Origin: Clostridiaceae bacterium BL-3
Lineage (GTDB): Bacteria; Bacillota; Clostridia; Clostridiales; Clostridiaceae
Assembly: GCA_902809985.1 (NCBI GenBank)
Contig: CADDXC010000001.1
Coordinates: forward strand, 2,542,001 to 2,606,000
Direction: 5' to 3'
DNA length: 64,000 nt
Positions 27,121-37,105 of the stretch are shown here, piece after piece. The notes below the pieces were generated by a model. The model was not told the DNA's origin. It saw only the letters and a program-made list of their open reading frames with translations, and ran no database searches. The stretch's first letter is position 1. Every line of letters begins with the position of its first letter. The position numbers were made by a program, and so were the translations under genes.

Positions 27121-28710
27121 TTAAATTTTTACACCTAAAATCTTCAATTGTTCATTGATCTTTGCTTCAAGTTCTGCAATTTCTTTATTGTCTTGCTCTA
27201 ACTGCTTATTTACTTCTTCCAAATCAATTGGAGCTTCTTCTTCAAAAGTATCAACATAACGTGGAATATTCAAGTTAAACTCATTTTCTCTGATTTCCTC
27301 AATTGATGCCAAGTGAGCATATTTATCAACATCTTTGCGTTCTTTAAATGTACTTACGATTTTATCTATATTTTCATCATTCAAGTTATTTTGATTCTTT
27401 CCCTTTTCAAAATCACTGCTTGCATCAATAAATAGTATGTCTTTGGTTTTACGATTCTTCTTAAATACCAAAATGACTGTTGGTATACTTGTCCCATAGA
27501 ATAAGTTAGACGGCAGACCAATAACCGTGTCAAGATAATTTTTTTCAATGAGAGTCTGACGGATTCTGCCTTCTGCTGCACCGCGAAACAGCACACCATG
27601 AGGCAGAATAATAGCCATTGTGCCAGTGTTGTTTAAATGATATATGCCGTGCAATACAAAAGCATAATCTGCTTTTGAGGCCGGTGCCAATTTCCCATAA
27701 TCGCCAAAACGTGGATCTTTTAATTTGGTTTTATCATTATCCCATTTCGCAGAATATGGCGGATTTGCAACCACTGCATCAAAACTGCGCGGGTGGTCAA
27801 TCCCTTTTCCATCTGGTCCATCCGGCCAATCGTTTTCCAGAGTATCAGCATTATTTAGTGTCATATTGTTATAAGACACATTGTGCATCATCAAGTTCAT
27901 ACGGGCCAAGTTATACGTTGTTGTATTCAACTCCTGACCAAAATACTTCATAGGAGTACCATCAGGCAATTCCTGTCCAACAGTAAGCAGCAAGGAACCT
28001 GAACCCATTGCCGGGTCATATATATTGAAAAATTCATCTGATTTTTCTACACCGCTGGTGACTATTTTAGCCAAAATCTTACTTACTTGATGAGGCGTAT
28101 AGAATTCCCCGCCCTTTTTACCAGCACTTGCAGCAAATTTACCAATTAAATATTCATAGATTTCACCTAGAATGTCTTTTCCATCATCTCCCTTGTATTC
28201 AATTTCGTCCACTAACTTAACTACATTGTTAAGTGATTTTGCACGTTCATTTGTAGAACTTCCAAGACGTGAATCCCCCAGGTTAATATCGTTGAATATG
28301 CCACGAAAATCCTTCACCGCTTCTTTATTTAATTCAGCATTTTTATTAAAGTCATCAAAAATAGTCTGATAGTCGCTGGGAATAACTTGTGCATCATTAA
28401 TTTTATTAATCAAAGACTCCCATGTATCATCTGGCGCAATTGCATACCCCAAACTTGATGAAATATCCTGTAAATAGTCATCCAAATCTGCACCTGCCGC
28501 TTGTTTTAGATAAGCATCATTGATAGATTCTCCCTCTGCAATGTCAATAACATTATTTTTCACTAAATACTGCTCTTGATGTTCCGAAAGGTATCTATAA
28601 AACATAAATGCCAAGATATAGTTTTTGTACTCCGACGCATCCATTGTGCCGCGCAGTTCATTTGCCATAGCCCAAAGTTTACTGGTAATTGTTTGTAGAT
28701 TATTGCTCAT
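27121..28710 (-). CDS. hsdM: type I restriction-modification methyltransferase subunit HsdM
   Basis: A 529-residue N6-adenine DNA methylase. The N-terminal HsdM helical domain (LWAMANELRGTMDASEYKNYILAFMFYRYLSEHQE) is followed by the SAM-binding part (FYTPHQVSKILAKI, IYDPAMGSGSLLLTVG) and catalytic NPPYSAKWD near residue 310. It modifies the adenine in the site chosen by HsdS. It is the last gene of an hsdS2-hsdR-hsdS-hsdM operon on the minus strand, 28 bases after hsdS. Start follows AAAGGAATTAAAAC. Confidence 0.95.
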   Translation of the reverse strand: MSNNLQTITSKLWAMANELRGTMDASEYKNYILAFMFYRYLSEHQEQYLVKNNVIDIAEGESINDAYLKQAAGADLDDYLQDISSSLGYAIAPDDTWESLINKINDAQVIPSDYQTIFDDFNKNAELNKEAVKDFRGIFNDINLGDSRLGSSTNERAKSLNNVVKLVDEIEYKGDDGKDILGEIYEYLIGKFAASAGKKGGEFYTPHQVSKILAKIVTSGVEKSDEFFNIYDPAMGSGSLLLTVGQELPDGTPMKYFGQELNTTTYNLARMNLMMHNVSYNNMTLNNADTLENDWPDGPDGKGIDHPRSFDAVVANPPYSAKWDNDKTKLKDPRFGDYGKLAPASKADYAFVLHGIYHLNNTGTMAIILPHGVLFRGAAEGRIRQTLIEKNYLDTVIGLPSNLFYGTSIPTVILVFKKNRKTKDILFIDASSDFEKGKNQNNLNDENIDKIVSTFKERKDVDKYAHLASIEEIRENEFNLNIPRYVDTFEEEAPIDLEEVNKQLEQDNKEIAELEAKINEQLKILGVKI

Positions 28711-28738
28711 TGTTTTAATTCCTTTCTTTTAAATTATT

Positions 28739-29878
28739 TCATATAAACATCTGTTGTAGTAATGCTTTCTTTTGTTCCTGCAAATGATTTAACTTACGTT
28801 GATGAAGGGTGATAAGGTGGTCAATATCTTGGAAAAAGTCACCTATTTGTTTCTGTTCCTTATAATCAGGTATCAAAACATCTACATTATTAATAGCAGT
28901 TTTGGATAAACTTGGCACACCTGTTGATTCATCTTTTTGTTTCCACTTTATATTTTGAAAAATATCATAAACAAAATTTAAATTATTATTATTCTCAGGA
29001 ACCGCATAAAATAAGGTATCCACAGTCCAAAAAGGTGCTCTCAATATGTATGGTTTATCAATTGTACCTTTTCTCCCAATACCTATCGCATCTTCTTTAT
29101 ATGATAAAGCTTCATTCACACTTAGCATATATCCACCAGTTCCATAGACTGGAATTTTACCCTCTGAAAGGTGCTTATAGTCTCTCCCGCTTTTAACATC
29201 AACTATATTTTTTAGCTTACGCTGTTCCCAAGGGTCAGTAAATCCCGGAAAACGAAGTTCTGGAAAATTCTCACCTTTTTTCGGGAACATTTTTTGTAAC
29301 AAACCTTTCTTCTCATCCTTCAGATGATTTAACTTACGCTGATGAAGGGTGATAAGATTATCCAAATCTCTGAATAAAGATCCTATTTTAAATTGTTCGT
29401 CTTTATCAAATGGAACTTTTATTTCAATTTCAGATAAATCATTTGAGTTAATAGCAGGATAACTTGTTCCTGTACTTCTATCCAAAACTGCTTTAACAAA
29501 TCTTTCTTCTTGAAGTCTGCTAAGCAAAAAATAGCTATCAATATTAGGACGCATTTGAGCGTATCCAGTCGAGAAAACATAGTTATCGTAAGGTAAGTCG
29601 TACAAATAATTATTCTTTTGATATGGTCTTACTGTTTGATAAAATACATCACCACGTTTTGCTAAACGCTGTGCTCTTGACGGTGCATTTCCTTTTATTT
29701 CAGTCCTATGACTAATCAAATCTGTACCATTAACACTTTCCAAATCAACGTATTCGAATTCATCTGGTAAAGTAGATTTTGGATTAAATTCTGCTATATT
29801 TTTTAGTTTACGCTGTTCCCAAGGGTCGGTAAATCCTGGAAATCTTATTTTAGGTACATTAGCTTTATTTTTATCCAT
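28739..29878 (-). CDS. hsdS: type I specificity subunit HsdS
   Basis: A 379-residue subunit with two target-recognition domains. Each half starts with FPGFTDPWEQRKLKNI and ends with DLDNLITLHQRKLNHL or its variant, the conserved spacers that set half-site distance. The second domain (codons in 28800-29232) reads the same at nucleotide level as the silent cassette at 24572-25004. The near-identical DNA repeats at each domain border are natural exchange points, so the specificity of this protein is likely variable. The start at 29878 follows AGGAGATAAA. Confidence 0.93.
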   Translation of the reverse strand: MDKNKANVPKIRFPGFTDPWEQRKLKNIAEFNPKSTLPDEFEYVDLESVNGTDLISHRTEIKGNAPSRAQRLAKRGDVFYQTVRPYQKNNYLYDLPYDNYVFSTGYAQMRPNIDSYFLLSRLQEERFVKAVLDRSTGTSYPAINSNDLSEIEIKVPFDKDEQFKIGSLFRDLDNLITLHQRKLNHLKDEKKGLLQKMFPKKGENFPELRFPGFTDPWEQRKLKNIVDVKSGRDYKHLSEGKIPVYGTGGYMLSVNEALSYKEDAIGIGRKGTIDKPYILRAPFWTVDTLFYAVPENNNNLNFVYDIFQNIKWKQKDESTGVPSLSKTAINNVDVLIPDYKEQKQIGDFFQDIDHLITLHQRKLNHLQEQKKALLQQMFI

Positions 29879-29952
29879 TTTATCTCCTATCTTAACTGTC
29901 AATTGATAATTAGCAGTTCAATAATTAATTTTAAAGTTTTATTAGATATGAA

Positions 29953-32900
29953 TTAGCTTTTAGCATGCTCATCAGCCAATTCATAAATGGCTTTACGCAA
30001 ACCATTACGGTACTTGATTTTAGACAAAGATTGTATCTTTTCGTCATGTGCCAACATCTTATAGTCAACGCTTGCTTTGGCAATTATATCCCGGATTTGA
30101 CCAGCATCATCTAAATCCTGCATGCCATAACGATGATGACTAAATAGTTCACGCATCTGAGCACTTGTGATAATGTCTGTAATTCCCCACTTCACCCGAA
30201 AATCCAGGAACATTCTATCAAGGCTGACATTGTTGGCCGCCTGAATAATTTGTTCACTATCTCTCAATTTTACTGGATATTTAAGATTATAACCTTCGAT
30301 TGGAAAATGCCCTTTTATAATAGCAATTGCTGCATTCATAACCTTCGCAGCATAATTTCTGTCTTCCAAGCCAGTGGCAAATTGATCAATTTTCTCTTTC
30401 GTAGCTTGCGCCTCCTGGCTCTTGCCCTCATGCACCTGGTTTAATAATTGTTCAACCAGTTCAGTTAGATAATCATAATCTATTTTCACATCCTTCACAT
30501 GGGTCATTTTCAACTCAATTTGATAAAAAGGAATTTTCTTCTTTTTTGACATATATTGTTTAAGCTCATTGGTTAAAACTGTGGTAAGCATGGTTTCTTG
30601 AGCACTTGTCATACCTAATTTTTCAACTAACTCATCAGGATTGTCGTAATTGAAACCTACTGTATTTCCATCAACTTCTTCAGGGGTATATTGTTTTAAT
30701 TTAGCCATTCCAGCATTATAATCACGCAGTAAATCAAACATATATTCTTTTTGCTTTTCAGAAGGCGGTAATTGCTGGAACTTATTAGTTAAGGTGCCTA
30801 ATTTCTGAGCAACCTCTTTAACTTCATTAAACTCATCTTCAAAAGGTTTAGCGATAATACCATCTCTTTGATTGGATTTACGCTGCTCATTTTCTGATAA
30901 AATTGCTGAATCTTTATTGGCATAAATTGCGAGAGCTTCATTCATCAGCTTCTCATTTTGAGCAGGCCAGCGATAGTTCACAATACGCCCCCAGGGTTTT
31001 TCCTGCATGTCAGCAATACGATTTGTCCTTGAATAGGCTTGAATAAGTCCGGCTCCTTTAAGTGTTCTATCTACATAAAGTGTATTAAGTTCCGGTGCAT
31101 CAAATCCAGTCAAAAGCTGATCTACCACAATCACAATATCCAGGAAGTTCTTGTCCGTAGCAGTTTTATTCAAACGACTAGTAACATCCTGTGTATATCC
31201 AGCTACATCATCCATGCCAAAGCTTGTACCAAATTCTTTGTTATAGGCCTTTATAGCATCATATAAACCTTGATTGGTGGCAAGCATGCTATCATTATTG
31301 GATGAGTTCTGGCTAAATGTAACTGCTACTTTTAATGTCTGACCACCATTTTTCCTATTCTCATCATTTACTTGCTGAAATTCACTAAAATACATCATTG
31401 CCATTGGAGTACTGGCTTTCCCGCCACCAACATGAGTGGTAAAGAGGGCATTATATTTACCTTCATTTGAACGATTTCTCCAGTTCTTGAAAATATCTTC
31501 AACTACTAACTTGATATGATCCGGATTTTCATCATAAAAGCTTGGTTCAACTGCGTCATCCATATCTTCCTGACTTAGATTATTGATCTTATCTTTAATT
31601 TTTTGTTCAGTCCACTTCGGATAGCGTTCCCGGTAGAAATTTGGCAGATATTTGGTTTTCATTTGCTCTTCATCAATGGTTGTTTCAAAATCCACTTTAA
31701 AACCTAAAACATTTCTGTCTGCAATTGCTTCACGAATAGTATAGGCATGTAGCAGTGGTCCAAAAATGTCTTCAGTTCGCAAACCGCTGGTAGTTTCATC
31801 AAACATGGGTGTTCCTGTATAACCAACCCAGGCGGATTTTCTAAAAGCCTTTTGTATCTTTGCAAAACTTTCGCCGCCAGTTGAACGGTGTGCCTCATCC
31901 ACGATAAATACAATATTTTTATCAGGTGCTTTAAAAGATTTACGTTTCACTAAAGTATCAAGTTTTTGAACAGAAGTAACAATGATACTATTATCTTTGC
32001 TCTTTAATTTACGGCTTAAATCAGTAGTATTATTGGTATCTTGAACACTTCCAATCATATCTTCACCAGCATCCGGGTCATAGGCCCTGTAATTTTCATT
32101 TGTCTGTTTCGTTAAAGCAATTCTATCCACTACGAAGACAACTTTGTCAACTTTGGGCATGCGGCTTGCAAGCCATGCTGTTTTAAAACTGGTTATGGTT
32201 TTGCCGGAACCAGTGGTATGCCAAACATAACCTACTTTATTTGTACCCAGTTCAAAATCAACTTTCTTTAATTTTTCAATTACATTCTGAGTGGCGTATA
32301 CCTGATACGGACGCATTACTTTTAACATTTGTTTGTTTTTTGTGCCATCCAAAATCATATAATTAGTAGCCATCTGATGTGCCATTGGAATACTTAGCAT
32401 TGAATCCGCAAACTCTTTCCAATTACGAACAATGGTATTATCACTTTTACGCTGCCAGTTAAAAGCAAAGTCCTTATTGAACTTATCCGGCGTGGTATTA
32501 GCCATATACTTCACGTTATTTGGCGTAATTGCCACTAATATCTGCAAGGTGGAAAAAATATCACGATATTGGTTTTCTTTGGAATATTGATGTATTTGAT
32601 TCAGCGCTTCATTGACATCATGCGTATCACGTTTTTCTTCAATTTGTATGATAGGCAAACCATTAATAAGAAGTGTAGTATCAAAACGACGATTTTGTTT
32701 CCCGGCGATAACTGCAGGGCGTTCAATTTGATTAACCACTTGATATACCGTATCCCCAGCACCGATTTGTTTTTGATCGAAAACCGTTAAAAACACGTGA
32801 CGGCCGTCATCTAAATCAATTTCAATCTGCGATACACCATTAAGTCCATATAAAAATTGTCCGGCTTCATATGGTGTTTGAATATCAGATATAATCTTTT

Positions 32901-33162
32901 TAACTTGATTAAATTCAACAGTACTTAGTGGATGATCAAGTGTATTTTGATTGTGCCTCTCAAGAATTTCTTTGAAGTTATCCCAAAGCTGGTCTGTAGT
33001 TTTAATTTTTGGTTCATACTTCCACAGCTTTGTTTTCACACAGTAATCAGCAGATTTTTCACTAACCTTAAAGCCACCAATTACTTCCAAATGTTCAGGT
33101 TTAGTTATGGTTCCACTGGTAATATATTGTATTAATTCAGTTTCAAATTGCTCTTCATTCAT
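29953..33162 (-). CDS. hsdR: type I restriction endonuclease subunit HsdR
   Basis: A 1069-residue ATP-dependent translocase-nuclease. The N-terminal nuclease domain has LNGLPIIQIEEKR (the D/E-xK-type catalytic region), followed by helicase motifs HTTGSGKTITSFK (Walker A), DEAHRS (motif II), GYTGTPMF (motif III) and DQLLTGFDAPELNTLYVD plus QAYSRTNR (motifs V and VI). It is full length and uninterrupted. Its start overlaps the stop of hsdS2 (ATGA), and the main hsdS gene follows 74 bases later. Confidence 0.95.
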   Translation of the reverse strand: MNEEQFETELIQYITSGTITKPEHLEVIGGFKVSEKSADYCVKTKLWKYEPKIKTTDQLWDNFKEILERHNQNTLDHPLSTVEFNQVKKIISDIQTPYEAGQFLYGLNGVSQIEIDLDDGRHVFLTVFDQKQIGAGDTVYQVVNQIERPAVIAGKQNRRFDTTLLINGLPIIQIEEKRDTHDVNEALNQIHQYSKENQYRDIFSTLQILVAITPNNVKYMANTTPDKFNKDFAFNWQRKSDNTIVRNWKEFADSMLSIPMAHQMATNYMILDGTKNKQMLKVMRPYQVYATQNVIEKLKKVDFELGTNKVGYVWHTTGSGKTITSFKTAWLASRMPKVDKVVFVVDRIALTKQTNENYRAYDPDAGEDMIGSVQDTNNTTDLSRKLKSKDNSIIVTSVQKLDTLVKRKSFKAPDKNIVFIVDEAHRSTGGESFAKIQKAFRKSAWVGYTGTPMFDETTSGLRTEDIFGPLLHAYTIREAIADRNVLGFKVDFETTIDEEQMKTKYLPNFYRERYPKWTEQKIKDKINNLSQEDMDDAVEPSFYDENPDHIKLVVEDIFKNWRNRSNEGKYNALFTTHVGGGKASTPMAMMYFSEFQQVNDENRKNGGQTLKVAVTFSQNSSNNDSMLATNQGLYDAIKAYNKEFGTSFGMDDVAGYTQDVTSRLNKTATDKNFLDIVIVVDQLLTGFDAPELNTLYVDRTLKGAGLIQAYSRTNRIADMQEKPWGRIVNYRWPAQNEKLMNEALAIYANKDSAILSENEQRKSNQRDGIIAKPFEDEFNEVKEVAQKLGTLTNKFQQLPPSEKQKEYMFDLLRDYNAGMAKLKQYTPEEVDGNTVGFNYDNPDELVEKLGMTSAQETMLTTVLTNELKQYMSKKKKIPFYQIELKMTHVKDVKIDYDYLTELVEQLLNQVHEGKSQEAQATKEKIDQFATGLEDRNYAAKVMNAAIAIIKGHFPIEGYNLKYPVKLRDSEQIIQAANNVSLDRMFLDFRVKWGITDIITSAQMRELFSHHRYGMQDLDDAGQIRDIIAKASVDYKMLAHDEKIQSLSKIKYRNGLRKAIYELADEHAKS

Positions 33163-33734
33163 TTTTCACCTGCCTCCTCTAATTTGGATAATATGATTTT
33201 TGTTTCAAGTTCTGCTGCTCTATTCTTAACAGCTTGCAGCCTTAACTGATTAAAATAGACTTGTCCTATAATTTTTTGCTTATCTATGAAAGGTATATTC
33301 GGTATTTTAAGCTCTTTAAGCTGCTTCAGGGTATATTTTAAAACTTGTGAACCCTGCAGTCCCAACACAAACTGTTTCTTGATTGTTTTGTTTTCATTAA
33401 TAAGATAAACCAAAAACTTCGGATCAATGTTATTGCCAGGTAATAACTTAACGTAGTTTTGCGTATAAAGATATCCCTCGTGCTCTTTTCTTACCATGGC
33501 TGCAGTTCCCGTGATTAAACTAAACACCACATCACCATGGCACAAGGTATTTACTTTGTCATTGGTTCTAACTTGTTTATTGTCCGCACCGTTTGAAATA
33601 ATACCCACCAGATCATCCGTTAAATCTGTTTGACTATAATAGGCAAAAAGCGGTGCTTTCTCATCAAACACTTCAGTAATTCTAAACTGGGGGGATCCAC
33701 TTACTAATTCAACCAATTCACTCAACTTTTTCAT
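33159..33734 (-). CDS. half-length type I specificity subunit (HsdS2)
   Basis: A 191-residue protein with one target-recognition domain: KLSELVELVSGSPQF at the start, NKVNTLCHGDVVFSLITGTAAMV, and LKELKIPNIPFIDKQKIIGQVYFN at the end. This is the layout of an HsdS half. It precedes hsdR and overlaps it, an unusual position because a full hsdS is already present. Half subunits can pair to make a complete specificity unit, or modify complex assembly. It may provide an alternative recognition site. Confidence 0.8.
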   Translation of the reverse strand: MKKLSELVELVSGSPQFRITEVFDEKAPLFAYYSQTDLTDDLVGIISNGADNKQVRTNDKVNTLCHGDVVFSLITGTAAMVRKEHEGYLYTQNYVKLLPGNNIDPKFLVYLINENKTIKKQFVLGLQGSQVLKYTLKQLKELKIPNIPFIDKQKIIGQVYFNQLRLQAVKNRAAELETKIILSKLEEAGEK

Positions 33735-33882
33735 AAAATATTGTGCCTTTCTAAAATTAACTTTATTTACTACGATGTAATCATATCATAAAAGAATTTT
33801 TATTGCAACTATAAAAATGTAATTTTTAAAAATTACATTTTTAGATTTTAATTATTTTTTCGATACTTACTTTCGCATTAAA

Positions 33883-34458
33883 TTAATTCATCTCATAAGC
33901 TTTATCAATATATTCCTTAGCCTTCTCAAAATCCTTAGCATTTTTTATTGTAACTTCCAAATCTCCAGTTGCCCAATGTTCAACTTTACTCACATCTCTT
34001 GTAAAACCATTTTCAAGCACAATATCTTCCGGACTTAACCTTAAATATAACATTATGCTTTTCGTTCTAACCTCTACACATACAATATTTTTTATTTTCT
34101 TAAATGCACTATACAATTTCAATTTATTTTCTGTAACATCATCACCTAATGCCAAGATATAGTCTCTAATAGAATAATACAATTCTATTAATTTTGAACT
34201 CGTCGTTTCCAATTGTTCATCAAAGGTTTTATCTGTGCTCTGCTTAACTACTTTTTCTGTATTTGTGTCCTTAAATGCTGTAGCTACATTAGAATTTATG
34301 AGGTCAAACATCAAAAGTTCCTCTCCAAATTTTTTATATCGTATTAAGTCTATATTCCTATTTATTTGTTTTACAGCATATTCATCATATTTGGTAAAAT
34401 CTCCTGCTATGCAAAGTCACAGTAAAAATTTATATGGCGCAGATTTTTCCTCAATATG
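33883..34458 (-). pseudogene. DUF5655 domain protein, truncated with in-frame stop
   Basis: The open part (from 34314) ends with KNIVCVEVRTKSIMLYLRLSPEDI and VEHWATGDLEVTIKNAKDFEKAKEYIDKAYE, the DUF5655 domain. The same frame extends upstream without a start as CIAGDFTKYDEYAVKQINRNIDLIRYKKFGEELLMFD, is broken by TGA at 34417-34419, and resumes as IEEKSAPYKFLL. Full-length relatives are about 300 residues and have a nuclease-like N-terminal part that is gone here. A short product from ATG 34314 cannot be excluded. Confidence 0.65.
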
Positions 34459-34549
34459 AATACTCTTCCTTTTTTATTATGGGCGGAAACTGTCCCTTGT
34501 ATTTTAAAAATGCATTTTTGATACTTATTACAATAATTTTAATGTGAAA

Positions 34550-35995
34550 TTAAATGCCTGACAGGCTTTTTAGTATTTCTCTGGTTCTCGTAACTTTACC
34601 CTGTCCATATATTATGCTGCTTTTCATACTTTCATTATATTTCCCGGCTTTTTTCTGCCCTTTTATAAGCGCTTTCACTTCGGCATTTATGGTTTTCCTG
34701 GATTCTTTCAATTGTTCTTTGATAATTTCATTGATATCTATGAAGTCTATAACCCTCCCATTCCTCAATATAGTCCTTAACTTCCCTTTTAATTCGTCAG
34801 AATGTTTCAGACATAGAATTTTACTCATATGGTTTGCCCCGTCTATAGACCAGGCTGTCCCGTTGCCTTTCATTCTTGAAGCTACTACATTCCTTATAGT
34901 ACTCTCCATAGTACCCAGACCTCTATATTCTATACCTCCAGGCGGCGGTATAGTGATATCATCTCTGTCCTGGTATCTTGCAAGTGCATTAAAATTGTTC
35001 TTATAGTAACTGTACAACTCTTTCAGTTCATCATTTGCTCTTTTATCTGTCTCTAAATTTATAAGTTCCTTAATTTTTTCCAATGCTTCATCGTACTTTT
35101 TTTCTTTTAAGAGCTTTTTTACCGTCTTTCTGGATTCTTCGTCCTTAATCTTACGATTTGCCTTCTGGAATATATGAAATAGATCCAGCTGGTATATTTT
35201 CTGGGTGTCATTTTCTGTTTCAGCGCTAATCCATGGGGCTCCATCACCATTTAGAATAGTATACTGAATTTTATCCTGGTTGTATACTTCTGAAATATGG
35301 CTGTTTATCAGGTTATCAAAGTTACTGCCTTTTTCATACCCTGAAAAATACCTGGTCCCAACAGTCCTGTATCCATCATTCTTTTTAATCCACCCTTCGT
35401 ATATTTTACCCACCTTGAGTTCCTGTTTATTCTTTTTACCCTGTATTTTTAAGTAAACCCCATCCTTTTCTTCAAAGAGCACATTCACTTCTCTTTTACC
35501 TCTAAGTTCTCCTTTAAGGTATTTTGTAACCCTGTTATTTTCAATCTTTTCTATAGCACTGCCAAAGTAGTCTGCTTTATTTTTTATAGTCTGGTGGCTT
35601 ACTTTTGTTAATGTGGATTTTTCTATTTTAGCTGCACTTTTCCTGTAAGAGCTGTCAACCGCGGTATCTATCATTTTCTCAATTAAATTTTCACTTGTTC
35701 TGCCCACCAAATTTAAATTCAGTGCATCATCCATGAGAAAGACTCCCCGGTTATTGTATTTATCTATATAGTATCTCCTGCTGAAGGTCAAATCGCCCAT
35801 TATTGTCTGAATAGTTTTTTCTGTTTTGAACTTATACCTGTATCTTTTGGTATTCCTGCTTTCAAGTATCAAGTTGTCTACATTTTCCAGCATGAGCTTA
35901 ATCCTTGATAGACCTGCTTCACATACAATACCATAAACTTCCTCTTCTATATTGTTGAAATTCAATTCTAATTCATCTAAAATTATATTGTTCAT
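34550..35995 (-). CDS. ISLre2 family transposase
   Basis: A 481-residue transposase of the ISLre2/UPF0236 type. The N terminus has FKTEKTIQTIMGDLTFSRRYYID, the middle has LNGDGAPWISA (acidic catalytic region) and LDLFHIFQKANRKI, and the end has PPGGIEYRGLGTMESTIRNVVASRMKGNGTAWSIDGA with the last catalytic Glu. The gene is complete. I could not define both terminal inverted repeats by eye, so element borders are left open; the left side may begin near 34485. Confidence 0.92.
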   Translation of the reverse strand: MNNIILDELELNFNNIEEEVYGIVCEAGLSRIKLMLENVDNLILESRNTKRYRYKFKTEKTIQTIMGDLTFSRRYYIDKYNNRGVFLMDDALNLNLVGRTSENLIEKMIDTAVDSSYRKSAAKIEKSTLTKVSHQTIKNKADYFGSAIEKIENNRVTKYLKGELRGKREVNVLFEEKDGVYLKIQGKKNKQELKVGKIYEGWIKKNDGYRTVGTRYFSGYEKGSNFDNLINSHISEVYNQDKIQYTILNGDGAPWISAETENDTQKIYQLDLFHIFQKANRKIKDEESRKTVKKLLKEKKYDEALEKIKELINLETDKRANDELKELYSYYKNNFNALARYQDRDDITIPPPGGIEYRGLGTMESTIRNVVASRMKGNGTAWSIDGANHMSKILCLKHSDELKGKLRTILRNGRVIDFIDINEIIKEQLKESRKTINAEVKALIKGQKKAGKYNESMKSSIIYGQGKVTRTREILKSLSGI

Positions 35996-36056
35996 GCTAA
36001 AGCTCCTTTCTATTTTTTTATGGCAATTTAATTATAAAAAGTCTTTAGTATGAATA

Positions 36057-36092
36057 AAAGGCCTTTCAGCCAGGTAATTGCTGAAGGCCTTT
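36057..36092. terminator. strong hairpin upstream of the ISLre2 gene
   Basis: AAAGGCCTTTCAGC and GCTGAAGGCCTTT pair with one bulged base around a 9-base loop, with T-rich sequence on both sides. It probably insulates the transposase from outside transcription. Confidence 0.65.
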
Positions 36093-36203
36093 CCTTATTT
36101 TCTGCCTAAAAATATTTTACTTACTCGTAACGATATATTAGGGTATGTTTTAATTTAATGCTGAAACTTGATATAATTATATTATATTTGATGGAAGGAG
36201 TTC

Positions 36204-36471
36204 ATGACTATGGCAAATTCAAATACTATGATAGAAGAGATAAAAAAATTACCATTACATAAACAAGATCATATATATTCTTTTTTAGAAGAAGTACTTG
36301 TGTTAGGCTCACAAATAAAACAAATTACATAAGAAGTTAAAGAATTTAGATTTTGCAAAGATAAATTCTTCCCTCATTGTGGTGCTGAAACTGTTTCAAG
36401 GAATGGGAAAATGGCATATCAAGAAATAGAAAGGCTCTATAATGACTGTATAGGGGATAATTCTATACTTT
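36204..36471 (+). pseudogene. IS1595-type transposase N-terminal remnant
   Basis: After GGAAGGAG the frame reads MANSNTMIEEIKKLPLHKQDHIYSFLEEVLVLGSQIKQIT, then an in-frame TAA in place of Gln, then EVKEFRF and FFPHCGAETVSRNGK, half of the zinc ribbon of IS1595 transposases. The catalytic domain is missing. The frame continues (YQEIERLYNDC) until lost near the lipoprotein gene. Confidence 0.65.
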
Positions 36472-36517
36472 GTACCGAATATACATTACCAATAAAAATG
36501 GCCATAGGAGGGAAAAT

Positions 36518-37105
36518 ATGAATAAAAAATTTTTTTCAACAATTATCATAGTATCTTTGCTTATGACGGCTTGTGGAAGAACCAATTCAACTAATCCTCC
36601 GCAACAAAATAACCAGTCGACACCTAATACCACTACTCAAAATAGCACAAATACAACAACTTCAAAGTCAGAGTCTGATACTAATAACATAAAAAATATA
36701 AAAGGTTTTGCCGCTATTGAAAATCAGTCTTTTACGGTTGATTTAAATTCATGGGGTAATGTCAAATTTGTATCCGGGAAAATTACAGGTGGCAATCACA
36801 TACCGGCAGTATTTTATTTAACCAATGAAAATGGAGATATTCTTTATAGCTTTGAAGATACACCTTTCCCGTATAATGTAGATGTTAAAGCAGTTTCATT
36901 TCAAGATGTAAATAAAGATGAATTAAAAGATATAATCATCATTGTTATTGACAACGCCAACTTTGGGAAACCAATATCCGCTGTTTGGTTGCAAAATGCT
37001 GATAAAAAGTTTATTTGTGACACGAAACTATCTCAAGAGATGAATGAGTCTGGAAAAAACAAAGATATAAAAACTGTAACGGACTATCTTTCTAAAAAAT
37101 TCTAA
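36518..37105 (+). CDS. lipoprotein of unknown function
   Basis: A 195-residue protein. The N terminus is a type II signal peptide, MNKKFFSTIIIVSLLMTACG, with a good lipobox (LMTAC), then a Thr/Asn/Ser/Gln-rich linker (NNQSTPNTTTQNSTNTTT) and a globular domain (GFAAIENQSFTVDLNSWGNVKFVSG, VSFQDVNKDELKDIIIIVID). The D-x-N-x-D-x-xD segment looks like an FG-GAP or calcium-loop repeat. It is exported and anchored on the outer face of the membrane. The start at 36518 follows GGAGGGAAAAT. Confidence 0.75.
   Translation: MNKKFFSTIIIVSLLMTACGRTNSTNPPQQNNQSTPNTTTQNSTNTTTSKSESDTNNIKNIKGFAAIENQSFTVDLNSWGNVKFVSGKITGGNHIPAVFYLTNENGDILYSFEDTPFPYNVDVKAVSFQDVNKDELKDIIIIVIDNANFGKPISAVWLQNADKKFICDTKLSQEMNESGKNKDIKTVTDYLSKKF

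Noticed and set aside
34485-34500. GGAAACTGTCCC as the left terminal repeat of the ISLre2 element
   Set aside because: No matching inverted copy was seen on the other side near 36.0-36.2 kb, so the border is not supported.
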